Assembly (NCBI RefSeq): GCF_000524475.1
Contig: NZ_BAVQ01000016.1
Coordinates: 1 to 64,000, forward strand
Length of the DNA: 64,000 nt
Reading direction: 5' to 3'
From: Tomitella biformata AHU 1821
GTDB lineage: Bacteria > Actinomycetota > Actinomycetes > Mycobacteriales > Mycobacteriaceae
The notes beneath the pieces are model-generated. The model saw only the letters and a program-made list of their open reading frames with translations, searched no databases and had not been told where the DNA came from. Positions 8,096 to 16,752 of the stretch are shown here, one piece after another. A program made the translations under genes and the position numbers. Numbering within the stretch: the first letter of the stretch is position 1; each line of letters starts with the position of its first letter.

Positions 8096-8137
8096 CTTGT
8101 AATCTGCAGGTCGCCGGTTCGAGCCCGGCTGGGGGCA
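8096..8137 (+). other. Orphan 3' half of tRNA-Thr(TGU): phage attachment site
   Basis: The sequence starts at an anticodon loop CTTGTAA (anticodon TGT). It continues through the 3' anticodon strand TCTGC, a variable loop, a T arm (GCCGG, loop TTCGAGC, CCGGC), a 3' acceptor strand TGGGGGC and discriminator A. No CCA is encoded. Bases before 8096 do not form the 5' half: the 5' strand needed, GCAGA, is absent. This is what a phage integrating at a tRNA anticodon loop leaves at its far end, so the intact gene should lie at the left end of the element, outside the window. Confidence 0.85.
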
Positions 8138-8149
8138 CAGCACGAACGA

Positions 8150-8176
8150 GCGGGGCATCCTCTTCACGGAGGGCGC
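8150..8176 (+). terminator. Hairpin terminator behind the tRNA remnant
   Basis: AGCGGGGC...ATCCTC pairs with GAGG...GCCCCGCT around a short loop and is followed by a weak T-rich stretch (TCGCTTTTCCC). It probably terminated the original tRNA-Thr transcript before phage insertion. Confidence 0.6.
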
Positions 8177-8299
8177 CCCGCTTCGCTTTTCCCGGTCTCA
8201 GATCGCTAAACCCCTGCTCAGATAGGATGAGCCTCGATGTGGGGTGTCGGCGACGCCCCGAGCTGATTCCGGGGCTGTCCCCCAGAGCGAGGAGCGTCA

Positions 8300-9949
8300 A
8301 TGCGCTGGGCTGCCCACACCCGAGGTTTGCTTCCCACCAAAGGTGATTGGTCCCCGGTTCGCACCACCTGGCGGCCGGACGTCACGGCAGGCCTGACGGT
8401 CGGCATCATCGCGCTCCCACTCGCCCTCGCGTTCGGCGTGAGCTCGGGCGTCGGGGCCGCGGCGGGGCTCGTCACCGCGATCGTCGCGGGCGCGGTCGCC
8501 GCCATCTTCGGCGGCTCCAACGTCCAGGTCTCCGGCCCGACGGGCGCGATGGTCGTCATCCTCGCCCCGATCGTCGCCACGCACGGGGTGGGCGCCGTGG
8601 CCCTGCTGAGCCTGATGGCCGGCACGCTCGTGCTGTTGATGGGCGCGCTGGGCCTGGGCCGGTCGGTGGCCCTGATCCCCTGGCCCGTGGTCGAGGGCTT
8701 CACGCTGGGCATCGGCGTCATCATCTTCCTGCAGCAGGTCCCCATGGCCACGGGCACCGAGGTGGCGGCCGGACAGAACACCGTCGTCGCGGCGGCCGAG
8801 GCCATCTCCGTGGCCCAGTGGCCGACGGTGGCGATCACCATCGGCCTCGTGTTGCTGGTGACCGCCATCGTGATCGGCCTGCCCCGCTGGCGCTCTGCCA
8901 TCCCGGCCAGCCTGATCGCGGTGGTCATCGCCACGGTCGTCGTCGAACTGCTGAATCTCGACATCCCCCGGATCGGAGCGCTGCCGAGCTCCCTGCCAAG
9001 CCCGACGCTGCCGCCCATGTCGCCCGCGATGATCCAGTCGCTGCTGATCCCCGCCTTCGCCGTGGCCGTGCTGGCCGCGATCGAGTCACTGCTGTCCGCC
9101 CGGGTCGCCGCGAGCATGGCCGAGACCGGCTCATACAACCCCGACCGCGAGCTGGTGGGCCAGGGCCTGGCGTCCGTCGCATCGGGCCTGTTCGGCGGGA
9201 TGCCCGCCACCGGGGCGATCGCCCGCACGGCCGTCGCGGTCCGCAGCGGCGCCCGGACGCGCTTCGCGGCGCTGTTCCACGCGATCGTTTTACTCGCCGT
9301 CGTCTATCTGGCGGCGGGCATGGTCGGCAAGATCCCCCTGGCGGCGCTGGCCGGGGTGCTGATGGTGACGGCCAGCCGGATGAGCAGCCGCGCGACGGTC
9401 CGCTCAATCCTGCGCACCACCCGCTCCGACGCTCTGGCATTCGTCGTCACCGCGGTCATCACCATCGCGTTCGACCTCATCTTCGCGATCCTCATCGGGG
9501 TGCTGGTCGCGGTGTTCTTCGCGCTGCGGACCGTGGCCGAGCAGTCTGGCGTCACCCGGCTCCCCGCCTCGGAGTCGCCGGCCGACGGCGACGAGCACAT
9601 CGCCGTATTCCGGCTCGCCGGCGCGATGTTCTTCGGCGCCTCCGAGCGGGTGCTAACGGATGTCAGCGCCGTGACCGGGGTGCGGGTGGTGATCCTGCGG
9701 CTGGACCAGGTGCGGATGCTCGACGCGTCGGGCGCGCATGCCCTGGTCGAGATAGTCTCCGGCCTCGAGCGGCGCGGCAAGACCGTGCTGCTCGACGGCG
9801 TCCAACCCCGTTTCCAGCAGGTGACAGACGCGGTGGGCCTATTCGACTCGCTGCGGCATGAGAACCACATGTTCCGCGACTACGAGCTAGCGCTGGCCCA
9901 CGCGCGCAGCCATATCGCCCGCGAGGAGCCGGCACCCGACCCCAGCTGA
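8300..9949 (+). CDS. SulP-family anion transporter with STAS domain
   Basis: A 549-residue membrane protein. The N-terminal part has the SulP signature region (WRPDVTAGLTVGIIALPLALAFGVSSGV, with the conserved Pro/Gly substrate segment) and 10-12 hydrophobic segments. Residues about 430-540 form a cytoplasmic STAS domain (VVILRLDQVRMLDASGAHALVEIV). SulP proteins take up sulfate or bicarbonate, often with sodium or protons. The substrate cannot be told from sequence. It lies just right of the phage attachment scar and is probably the first chromosomal gene after the tRNA. It stands alone and converges with the luciferase-like gene. Confidence 0.9.
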   Translation: MRWAAHTRGLLPTKGDWSPVRTTWRPDVTAGLTVGIIALPLALAFGVSSGVGAAAGLVTAIVAGAVAAIFGGSNVQVSGPTGAMVVILAPIVATHGVGAVALLSLMAGTLVLLMGALGLGRSVALIPWPVVEGFTLGIGVIIFLQQVPMATGTEVAAGQNTVVAAAEAISVAQWPTVAITIGLVLLVTAIVIGLPRWRSAIPASLIAVVIATVVVELLNLDIPRIGALPSSLPSPTLPPMSPAMIQSLLIPAFAVAVLAAIESLLSARVAASMAETGSYNPDRELVGQGLASVASGLFGGMPATGAIARTAVAVRSGARTRFAALFHAIVLLAVVYLAAGMVGKIPLAALAGVLMVTASRMSSRATVRSILRTTRSDALAFVVTAVITIAFDLIFAILIGVLVAVFFALRTVAEQSGVTRLPASESPADGDEHIAVFRLAGAMFFGASERVLTDVSAVTGVRVVILRLDQVRMLDASGAHALVEIVSGLERRGKTVLLDGVQPRFQQVTDAVGLFDSLRHENHMFRDYELALAHARSHIAREEPAPDPS

Positions 9950-9978
9950 GGGCCGCAGACTCCACCGAGACCTGTCGG

Positions 9979-10950
9979 CTAGCGGAGCAGCGCCCGCAGA
10001 GACTCATCCGAGGCCCGCAGCGCGTGGCGGTCATACGTGGAGGTCGAGGCCAGCAGCTCATCGGCGCCGGTGCGCTCGGCCAACTCCTCAAGTTGCCTGC
10101 GCACCGTGGCCGGGGATCCAAGCACCGCGGCGTCGAGCGAGGACTCCACCCGCGCACGCACCTGGCTCGTCCAGTGCTGGGCCAAAATCGCGTCCACGCT
10201 CTCCAGCGGGCCGAACTCGCCGACTTGGCGCGACCTCGCCATCGCCCACGCCTCGGGGAGCGCCAAATCGCGAGCGGCCCCGTCGTCATCGGCGAGCGTG
10301 ACATCGAGCGAGATGATCACGTGCGGCGCCGCAGCGCTCGTCGATGGCCGGAAGTCCCGGCGGTAGGCGACGAGGATGTCGGCGAGCGCGTCCTTGCGTA
10401 AGACCGGCCCGCCGATCACCACCGGTAGCCCCAGGCGGCTGGCGATCTGGATGCCGGCGCCGGTGGCCAGCAAGAACATCGGGATCGCCGCATCGGTGAC
10501 GGTGCGCGGCCGCACCGTCACCGATGCGGTGTCGTCGAGATAGGAGCGGAGCTCTCCGATATCGGCCTCGAAATCGGATGCGCGGTGATCACGCAAAGCA
10601 TCGCGGACCGGCTCGGTGAACCCCCGCGACCGACCGATGCCGAGGTCTATGCGATCCGGGTGGAGGGCAGCCAGCATCTGGAACTGCTCGGCGACCACGT
10701 AGGGCTGATGGTTGGGCAGCATGACGCCGCCCGAGCCAAGCCGGATCCGGTCGGTCCGCGCGCCGATCGCCGCGAGCAGCACCGCCGGCGAACCGCTCGC
10801 GACGCCGGGCACCGAGTGGTGCTCGGCCACCCAGAATCTCTCATAGCCCATCGCCTCCGCCCAGACCGCGCGGTCGACTGAGCCGGTGAGGCCCTCCGCG
10901 TCGGGTCGACCAGCCCTGGTTCGGGATCTATCAAGGAGAGAGAGCTTCAC
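9979..10950 (-). CDS. LLM-class flavin-dependent oxidoreductase (luciferase-like)
   Basis: A 323-residue bacterial luciferase-like protein. It has WAEAMGYERFWVAEHHSVPG, the LGSGGVMLPNHQPYVVAEQF segment and RIDLGIGRSRG, which are typical of the MsnO8/YhbW-like branch of the LLM class. These use FMNH2 or F420 for oxidation reactions; the substrate is unknown. The start was set at GTG 10950 (VKLSLLDRS), which matches the usual N-terminus LSLLDRS. A very long antisense frame continues far upstream through the Clp gene and is not real. It is divergent from clp, with about 160 bases between. Confidence 0.9.
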   Translation of the reverse strand: MKLSLLDRSRTRAGRPDAEGLTGSVDRAVWAEAMGYERFWVAEHHSVPGVASGSPAVLLAAIGARTDRIRLGSGGVMLPNHQPYVVAEQFQMLAALHPDRIDLGIGRSRGFTEPVRDALRDHRASDFEADIGELRSYLDDTASVTVRPRTVTDAAIPMFLLATGAGIQIASRLGLPVVIGGPVLRKDALADILVAYRRDFRPSTSAAAPHVIISLDVTLADDDGAARDLALPEAWAMARSRQVGEFGPLESVDAILAQHWTSQVRARVESSLDAAVLGSPATVRRQLEELAERTGADELLASTSTYDRHALRASDESLRALLR

Positions 10951-11071
10951 GCCTGGTCCAACCGAAGTGCATCCCGGAACCTTCCACCAAACCCCCAAAT
11001 GCCGATACCTGAGTGCCCCACGCTCACCTGCGGTTTGGGCCGCGGGAATTATCCAGCGCACAACGCGGTTA

Positions 11072-11092
11072 GTTGAGTCAGTAACACTCAAG
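11072..11092 (+). promoter_or_regulatory. HAIR operator (HspR-associated inverted repeat)
   Basis: TTGAGT (11073-11078), a 7-base spacer CAGTAAC, then ACTCAAG (11086-11092). This matches the consensus CTTGAGT-N7-ACTCAAG except for one base. It lies 18 bases upstream of the Clp start, so heat-shock repression by HspR is likely. HspR itself is not in the window. Confidence 0.88.
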
Positions 11093-11109
11093 CTCGAGGA
11101 GGATCCCAT

Positions 11110-13587
11110 ATGCCCGTCAACTACGGCTCCGGCCGCGATAACGACGCCTACGATCTGTTCTCCCAGTACCTCGCCCGCATGGGCGGCGGCGCGCGCCGGT
11201 TCGACATGTCCAAAGTGGCGGACCCGGACACCCGCCAGCTGATCGGCGTGGCACTGCGTGATGCCACCACCCACGGGGCCCGCGAGGTCGACGCGCTGCA
11301 CATCCTGCGCGCGCTGACCGCCAACCCCGGCGCCGCCGAGCTGCTCGGCCGCGCCGGCATCAATCCGACCGAGCTCGCCGGCCTGGCCAAGAACAGCCTG
11401 CCCGCCGGCATGGCGCACCGCGGGGCCGTCGGCTTCGGCGCCAGCGCGGGCGAGGTCCTCAGCGAGTCCTGGCGCGCGGCCCAGGCCTTCGGCAGCGAGC
11501 GCGTCGCCCCCGAGCATGTGCTGTTGGCGCTGGTCATGTCCCCGGACACGACGGCCGGCCGCCTGCTCAACGAGGCGGGCCTGACCCCGGAGCGCCTGCA
11601 GCAGCTCGCCTCCGGGCAGGAGCCGGACGACGCCGAGGAGGCCCAGTCGGCCACACCCAACCTGGACAAGTACGGCGTGGACCTGACCGAGCGAGCCCGC
11701 GGCGGCCATATCGACGCGGTGATCGGGCGCGCCCAGGAGATCGAGCAGACGGTCGAGATCCTCATGCGTCGGACCAAGAACAACCCGGTGCTGATCGGCG
11801 AGGCAGGCGTCGGCAAGACCGCCATCGTCGAGGGCCTGGCCCTGCGCATCGCCGAGGGCGACGTGCCCGAGGTGCTGCTGGGCAAGCGCGTCGTCGCCCT
11901 GGACCTGCCGGGCATGCTGGCCGGCGCGAAGTACCGCGGCGACTTCGAGGAGCGCATGACCGGGGTGCTCGACGAGATCTCCGCGCACGCCGGCGAGATC
12001 CTGCTGTTCATCGACGAGCTGCACACCATCGTCGGGGCCGGCGGGGCCGAGGGCGCGGTCGACGCGGGCAACATGCTCAAGCCGAAGCTGGCGCGCGGCG
12101 AGCTGCACGTGATCGGCGCGACCACCCTGGACGAGTACCGCAAGCACATCGAGAAGGACCCCGCGCTGGAGCGCAGGTTCCAGCCCGTGCAGGTCGACGA
12201 GCCCAACGAGCAGGACGCCATCGCGATCCTGTCCGGGCTGCGCGGCGCGTACCAGGAGCACCACGGCGTCACCTACACCGACGAGGCGCTGACGGCGGCC
12301 GTCGAGCTGTCCGTGCGGTACCTGCCGGATCGCCGCCTGCCGGACAAGGCCATCGACCTGATGGACCAGGCCGGCGCGCGGAAGCGCCTGGCGCGCACCG
12401 ACGTCGGCGCGCTGACGGAGCAGCTGGACCTGCTCACCGTGGAGAAGGACGCGGCCGTCGCCGCCGAGGACTACGAGGCGGCGGGCACGCTGCGGGATCG
12501 CATTGCGAAGCTGCAGTCGCGCATCAACCACCCGACAGGCAAGGGGGACGGTCCGTCCGAGATCACCGCCGAGGACATCGCGCAGATCGTCGCGCGGGCC
12601 ACCGGCGTGCCCGCCAGCCAGATGACGGAGCAGGACAAGGACCGCCTGCGCCGGCTCGAGGACGAGCTGCACCAGCGCGTCATCGGGCAGCACGACGCGG
12701 TGGCGGCGATCGCGCGGGCGGTGCGGCGTAACCGCACCGGGATGGCCGATCCGGGCCGCCCCGTCGGTAGCTTCCTGTTCCTTGGCCCCACCGGCGTCGG
12801 CAAGACGGAGCTGGCGAAGGCGTTGGCCGCCAACCTCTTTGGCGACGACGACAAAATGATCCGCCTGGACATGAGCGAGTTCGGCGAGCGGCACACGGTC
12901 AGCCGTCTGGTCGGGGCTCCTCCCGGCTACGTCGGCTACGGCGAGGCGGGACAGCTCACCGAGCAGGTCCGCCGCAACCCGTACTCGGTGGTGCTGCTCG
13001 ACGAGGTGGAGAAGGCGCACCCGGACGTGTTCAACCTGCTGCTGCAGGTGCTCGACGACGGCCGCCTCACCGACGGCCAGGGCCGCACCGTGGACTTCAC
13101 GAACACGGTGCTGATCATGACCAGCAACCTGGGCTCGGACATCATCTCGTCCCGCTCGGGCGGCATCGGCTTCGACACTGGCGGCCGCGATGCGGACGGC
13201 CAGCTCGAGGACAAGCCGCTGCGCGACCGGCTGATGGGGCGGCTGCGCGAGTCCTTCCGGCCCGAGTTCCTCAACCGGATCGACGAGGTCGTGATCTTCC
13301 GCAAGTTGGAGCACGCACAGCTGCACCAGATCACCGACCTGCTGCTGACCGACAGCCGGAACCGGCTGGGCGCGAAGAACATCGAGATCGAGTTCACCGA
13401 CGCCGTGGTCGATTGGCTGGCAGAGCGCGGCCACCAGCCCGAGTTCGGGGCGCGGCCGCTGCGCAGGACCATCCAGCGTGAGATCGACGACCGGCTGGCG
13501 GACCTGCTCATCGAGGAGCGCCTACATGACGGCGAGAAGGTGACCGTCGTGGTCACCGACGACGAGCTGGAGCTGCAGGTGAGCTGA
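11110..13587 (+). CDS. ClpC-like AAA+ unfoldase (HspR-controlled)
   Basis: An 825-residue Hsp100 protein. Residues about 20-170 are a double Clp_N repeat. The first AAA+ module has Walker A GEAGVGKT near residue 231. A short linker with a UVR-like motif ([17 protein letters not shown]) lies near 450 in place of the long ClpB coiled coil. The second AAA+ module has GPTGVGKTE near 558. IGF near residue 685 ([10 protein letters not shown]) matches the ClpP-docking loop, so it probably feeds substrates to ClpP. A strong purine-rich ribosome site lies at 11096-11103. The N-terminus [19 protein letters not shown] differs from housekeeping ClpC1, so I read it as an accessory heat-shock ClpC-like paralogue. 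Confidence 0.88.
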   Translation: MPVNYGSGRDNDAYDLFSQYLARMGGGARRFDMSKVADPDTRQLIGVALRDATTHGAREVDALHILRALTANPGAAELLGRAGINPTELAGLAKNSLPAGMAHRGAVGFGASAGEVLSESWRAAQAFGSERVAPEHVLLALVMSPDTTAGRLLNEAGLTPERLQQLASGQEPDDAEEAQSATPNLDKYGVDLTERARGGHIDAVIGRAQEIEQTVEILMRRTKNNPVLIGEAGVGKTAIVEGLALRIAEGDVPEVLLGKRVVALDLPGMLAGAKYRGDFEERMTGVLDEISAHAGEILLFIDELHTIVGAGGAEGAVDAGNMLKPKLARGELHVIGATTLDEYRKHIEKDPALERRFQPVQVDEPNEQDAIAILSGLRGAYQEHHGVTYTDEALTAAVELSVRYLPDRRLPDKAIDLMDQAGARKRLARTDVGALTEQLDLLTVEKDAAVAAEDYEAAGTLRDRIAKLQSRINHPTGKGDGPSEITAEDIAQIVARATGVPASQMTEQDKDRLRRLEDELHQRVIGQHDAVAAIARAVRRNRTGMADPGRPVGSFLFLGPTGVGKTELAKALAANLFGDDDKMIRLDMSEFGERHTVSRLVGAPPGYVGYGEAGQLTEQVRRNPYSVVLLDEVEKAHPDVFNLLLQVLDDGRLTDGQGRTVDFTNTVLIMTSNLGSDIISSRSGGIGFDTGGRDADGQLEDKPLRDRLMGRLRESFRPEFLNRIDEVVIFRKLEHAQLHQITDLLLTDSRNRLGAKNIEIEFTDAVVDWLAERGHQPEFGARPLRRTIQREIDDRLADLLIEERLHDGEKVTVVVTDDELELQVS

Positions 13588-13619
13588 CGCCGCTCGACGG
13601 ACCGAGTAGAAGGACGAGA

Positions 13620-13655
13620 GCTGGCGGGCGGCCCCGAGGTGGGTCGCCCGCCAGC
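13620..13655. terminator. Bidirectional hairpin between clp and the aldehyde dehydrogenase
   Basis: GCTGGCGGGCG at 13620-13630 pairs perfectly with CGCCCGCCAGC at 13645-13655. It lies between the convergent clp and aldehyde dehydrogenase genes. No clear T tract is seen, as is common for high-GC actinobacterial terminators. Confidence 0.7.
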
Positions 13656-13659
13656 CGTG

Positions 13660-15048
13660 TCAGGCCCCCACCCACACCGTCTTCGCGTTGCAGAACTCCT
13701 TGATGCCGTGCGCAGCCAGCTCGCGGCCGTAGCCGGAGCGCTTGACCCCGCCGAACGGCAGGCCCGGATAGGAGGTGGTCATGCCGTTGATGAACACGGC
13801 CCCCGCCTCGATCTCGGCGATGAACCGCGCCTGCTCATCGGAGTCTTGCGTCCACGCGTTGGAGCCGAGCCCGAACTCCGTCGCGTTCGCGAGCTCGATG
13901 GCCTCCTCGATGCCGTCGACCCGGTACAGCGAGGCGACGGGCCCGAAGACCTCCGCGCCGTGGATCGCCATACCCTCGGCGATGCCCGCGATAATGGTCG
14001 GCGGGTAGAACCAGCCCGGCCCATCCGGTCGCGTGCCGCCGCACAGGGCCGTCGCCCCCTTTGCCAGGGCGTCGTCGACGAGCTCCTCGACGTCCAGCCG
14101 GCCCTGCTCGGTGGCGAGGGGCCCGACATCGGTGCCAGGGTCCATCGGGTCCCCCACCGTCAGCGCCGCCATGCGTGCGGTGAACTTCGCCGCGAACTCC
14201 TCGTAGACGTCCGCGTGCACGATGAAGCGCTTGGCCGCGATGCAGGATTGCCCGTTGTTCTGGGTCCGCGCGGTGACGCCGACCGCCACGGCCTTATCCA
14301 GGTCTGCGGACGGCATCACGATGAACGGGTCGGAGCCGCCGAGCTCCAGGACCGTGTGCTTGACCTCGTCGCCGCAGATCGCCGCGACCGAGCGGCCTGC
14401 GGGCTCGGATCCGGTGAGCGTCGCGGCCTTGACCCGCGGGTCCCGCAGGACAGCCTCGACGGCGTCCGAGCCGATGAGCAGCGTTTGGAAGCAGCCGTCG
14501 GGGAAGCCCGCACGCCGGAACAGCTCCTCGATGTACAGCGCGGTCTGCGGCACGTTCGACGCGTGCTTGAGCAGGCCCACGTTGCCAGCCATCAGCGCGG
14601 GCGCGGCGAAGCGGATCACCTGCCATAGCGGGAAGTTCCACGGCATGACGGCCAGCACCACGCCCAGCGGTTGATAGCGGGTATACGCCGCCACCGCGCC
14701 GACGGAGTCCGCGTCGCCCGGCTCATCCGCGAGGAAGGCCTCGGCGCGTTCCGCGTAGAACCGCATGCCCGCCGCGCACTTGCGGGCCTCGGCCGCAGCG
14801 GACGCGAGGGTCTTGCCCATCTCGGCGGTCATGACGGCGGCAATCTCGTCGGCGTCCGCATCGAGGAGGTCCGCGGCTGTGGACATGAGGCGGGCTCGAT
14901 CGGCAAAGCTCGTCTGGCGGTAGGCAAGCCAGGCCCGGTGCCCCCGCGCGATCCGCTCTACAGTCTCATCGGCCGTGTGCGCGTCGAAGGACCGCAGCAC
15001 CTCGCCGTCGGCCGGATTCACACTGGTGATCGTTGTCGCGGCTGCCAT
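13660..15048 (-). CDS. NAD(P)-dependent aldehyde dehydrogenase, succinate-semialdehyde type
   Basis: A 462-residue aldehyde dehydrogenase. It shows the nucleotide-binding and catalytic set: MPWNFPLWQVIRF, ELGGSDPFIV with the general base Glu, and NNGQSCIAAKRF with the catalytic Cys. The C-terminal end (INGMTTSYPGLPFGGVKRSGYGRE) resembles the succinate-semialdehyde dehydrogenase branch (GabD/Sad). It would oxidise succinic semialdehyde to succinate in GABA breakdown or a TCA bypass. Start ATG 15048 was chosen because GGAGG lies just upstream; a longer frame starting at 15108 lacks this. No gabT is adjacent. Confidence 0.87.
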   Translation of the reverse strand: MAAATTITSVNPADGEVLRSFDAHTADETVERIARGHRAWLAYRQTSFADRARLMSTAADLLDADADEIAAVMTAEMGKTLASAAAEARKCAAGMRFYAERAEAFLADEPGDADSVGAVAAYTRYQPLGVVLAVMPWNFPLWQVIRFAAPALMAGNVGLLKHASNVPQTALYIEELFRRAGFPDGCFQTLLIGSDAVEAVLRDPRVKAATLTGSEPAGRSVAAICGDEVKHTVLELGGSDPFIVMPSADLDKAVAVGVTARTQNNGQSCIAAKRFIVHADVYEEFAAKFTARMAALTVGDPMDPGTDVGPLATEQGRLDVEELVDDALAKGATALCGGTRPDGPGWFYPPTIIAGIAEGMAIHGAEVFGPVASLYRVDGIEEAIELANATEFGLGSNAWTQDSDEQARFIAEIEAGAVFINGMTTSYPGLPFGGVKRSGYGRELAAHGIKEFCNAKTVWVGA

Positions 15049-15228
15049 GGGGATCCTCCCTTTGTTTCCGTGGGTCTGTCCCGAGCGTGCCACGAAATAC
15101 CTACTCATCCCCCTTCATCGCCCCGAACTGCCATAATCGGCGAAGGTGTGCTGACGCGCAGCATTGGCGATGGTTACCCGTTGGTAGACTTGGCGCTTCT
15201 GAGCCGCCGACGTGCTCTTCCCCTCCAA

Positions 15229-15244
15229 CCTACGGTGCCGTAGG
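15229..15244. promoter_or_regulatory. Perfect inverted repeat upstream of desA (candidate operator)
   Basis: CCTACGG-TG-CCGTAGG is a perfect 7-base-arm palindrome 35 bases before the desaturase start. The spacing and symmetry fit a TetR-type operator for a lipid-responsive regulator. The regulator is not identified. Confidence 0.55.
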
Positions 15245-15279
15245 GTGCGAGGTGGCAGGCAACGAAACTGGAGGAATCG

Positions 15280-16230
15280 ATGACCCGCGAGATGACCCAA
15301 CTCGAGCTCTTGACCGAGCTGGAGCCGTTGGTGGAGACCAACTTGAATCGGCACCAGTCCATGGCCAAGGAGTGGCACCCCCATGACTATGTGCCGTGGG
15401 ATGAGGGCCGCAACTTCGCCGCGATGGGGGGCATCGACTGGGATCCTGAGCAGTCGCAGCTGGATCCGACGGCCAAGGCCGCGATGATCACCAACCTCCT
15501 CACGGAGGATAACCTGCCCTCCTACCACCGCGAGATCGCCACGAACTTCTCCCTCGACGGACCCTGGGGCACCTGGGTGGGCACGTGGACCGCGGAGGAG
15601 AACCGGCACGCGATCGTGATGCGCGACTACCTCGTGGTGACCCGCGGCGTCGACCCCGTCGCCCTTGAGCGCGCCCGCATGCAGCACATGATCACGGGCT
15701 ACAACCCGGCGACCAACAAGGACATCCTGCACTCGGTGGCCTACGTGACGTTCCAGGAGCTGGCCACCCGTGTGAGCCACCGCAACACCGGTCGCGCCTG
15801 CGGGGACCCCATCGCGGACAAAATGCTCCAGCGCGTGGCGGCCGACGAGAACCTGCACATGGTCTTCTACCGCAACCTCTGCGAGGGCGCGCTGGAGCTG
15901 ACGCCGAACAAGGCCGTCGAGGCAATCTCGAACATCCTTGAGGTCTTCGAGATGCCCGGCTCCACCATGCCGGACTTCCGTCGCAACGCCGTCCTCCTGG
16001 CGAAGGGCGGCATCTACGACCTGCGCCAGCACCTGGACGAGGTCGTCCAGCCAGTCCTACGCAAGTGGCGCATCTTCGAGCGCGACGACTTCACCGGCGA
16101 GGGCGAGCGCGCCCGCGACCGCATCGGGGCCTTCGTCGCGGACCTCGAGGCCAAAGCCACCAAATTTGAGGAGTCCCGCGCCCGGGCCCTCGAGCGCGAT
16201 CGCAAGCGCGCCGAGGCCGTGTCGGTCTAG
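15280..16230 (+). CDS. desA: Acyl-ACP desaturase (DesA type)
   Basis: A 316-residue soluble di-iron acyl-ACP desaturase. The two iron-binding helices carry EENRH (about residue 108-112) and DENLH (about 190-194). The length and the C-terminal helical tail match mycobacterial DesA1/DesA2. It would introduce a double bond into an ACP-bound fatty acid, for membrane lipids or for mycolic acid precursors. Start ATG 15280 has GGAGG just upstream. A palindrome lies in the promoter and a strong terminator follows. The M. tuberculosis homologue (Rv0824c) also neighbours a dus gene and an LCP gene. Confidence 0.92.
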   Translation: MTREMTQLELLTELEPLVETNLNRHQSMAKEWHPHDYVPWDEGRNFAAMGGIDWDPEQSQLDPTAKAAMITNLLTEDNLPSYHREIATNFSLDGPWGTWVGTWTAEENRHAIVMRDYLVVTRGVDPVALERARMQHMITGYNPATNKDILHSVAYVTFQELATRVSHRNTGRACGDPIADKMLQRVAADENLHMVFYRNLCEGALELTPNKAVEAISNILEVFEMPGSTMPDFRRNAVLLAKGGIYDLRQHLDEVVQPVLRKWRIFERDDFTGEGERARDRIGAFVADLEAKATKFEESRARALERDRKRAEAVSV

Positions 16231-16241
16231 AGAGTTCCCCC

Positions 16242-16283
16242 AGCGCTGCCCGGCCGGATTCTGGCCGGGCAGCGCTGTTTTTT
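16242..16283 (+). terminator. Rho-independent terminator of desA
   Basis: A 14-bp perfect stem (AGCGCTGCCCGGCC, loop GGATTCT, complementary arm ending at 16276) is followed by GTTTTTTATT. This is the clearest intrinsic terminator in the window. Confidence 0.95.
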
Positions 16284-16441
16284 ATTGCAGATGGACAACG
16301 AGTCACTCCGCGAACTGCAACAGGGTCTCCACCACGACGAGCCTGTGGACAGGCAATGGCGAATCCACCCAGGGCCGCGCACCGAGTAGCGTGGTCGGCA
16401 CGTATTGCGGCCCCGCCGCGGGGCCCACAGGGAGCCTGCCG

Positions 16442-16597
16442 ATGCCCACATCGCATGATCAAAGATTGCGCGTACACAACCTGCCCGTCTCCGTCAACGG
16501 TTACAGCGCCGGGCCCGACCAGAACGAGGACCGCCCTCTCGGGCGTGGCGGCGAACGGCTGCTGGAGAACCTCGGCACCGGAGCCGACGGGTACTGA
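16442..16597 (+). pseudogene. Truncated DHFR-family (RibD C-terminal-like) remnant
   Basis: A 51-residue frame from ATG 16442 to TGA 16595-16597. It reads LRVHNLPVSVNGYSAGPDQN followed by PLGRGGERLLENL. This closely resembles the first 45 residues of dihydrofolate-reductase-family (RibD C-terminal domain) proteins, which are normally 180-210 residues. The rest of the domain is absent downstream in any frame that I can see. It is probably a decayed gene or the scar of a deletion between desA and the next gene. Confidence 0.6.
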
Positions 16598-16752
16598 TAT
16601 GTATTGAGTAGGCCTTCACTCATGTGCTACTGGCCAGGCGCTGATCGAGGTTTCGCAGCAGCGCTCGTCGCTATGGCGACCCCCCTGGTCCTCCGGCAAA
16701 ACTCTCCACAAATCCCATATGGTTGCCCGTCCACTATTCGGTAGGAGACCCC

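Noticed and set aside
8058-8300. 80-residue minus-strand ORF containing PPAGLEPATCRLQ
   Set aside because: This phrase is the well-known false translation of the antisense of tRNA T-arm sequence; here it overlies the tRNA-Thr remnant.
9979-13434. 1151-residue minus-strand ORF
   Set aside because: Only its last 323 residues are the luciferase-like protein; the rest is the antisense shadow of the ClpC-like gene.
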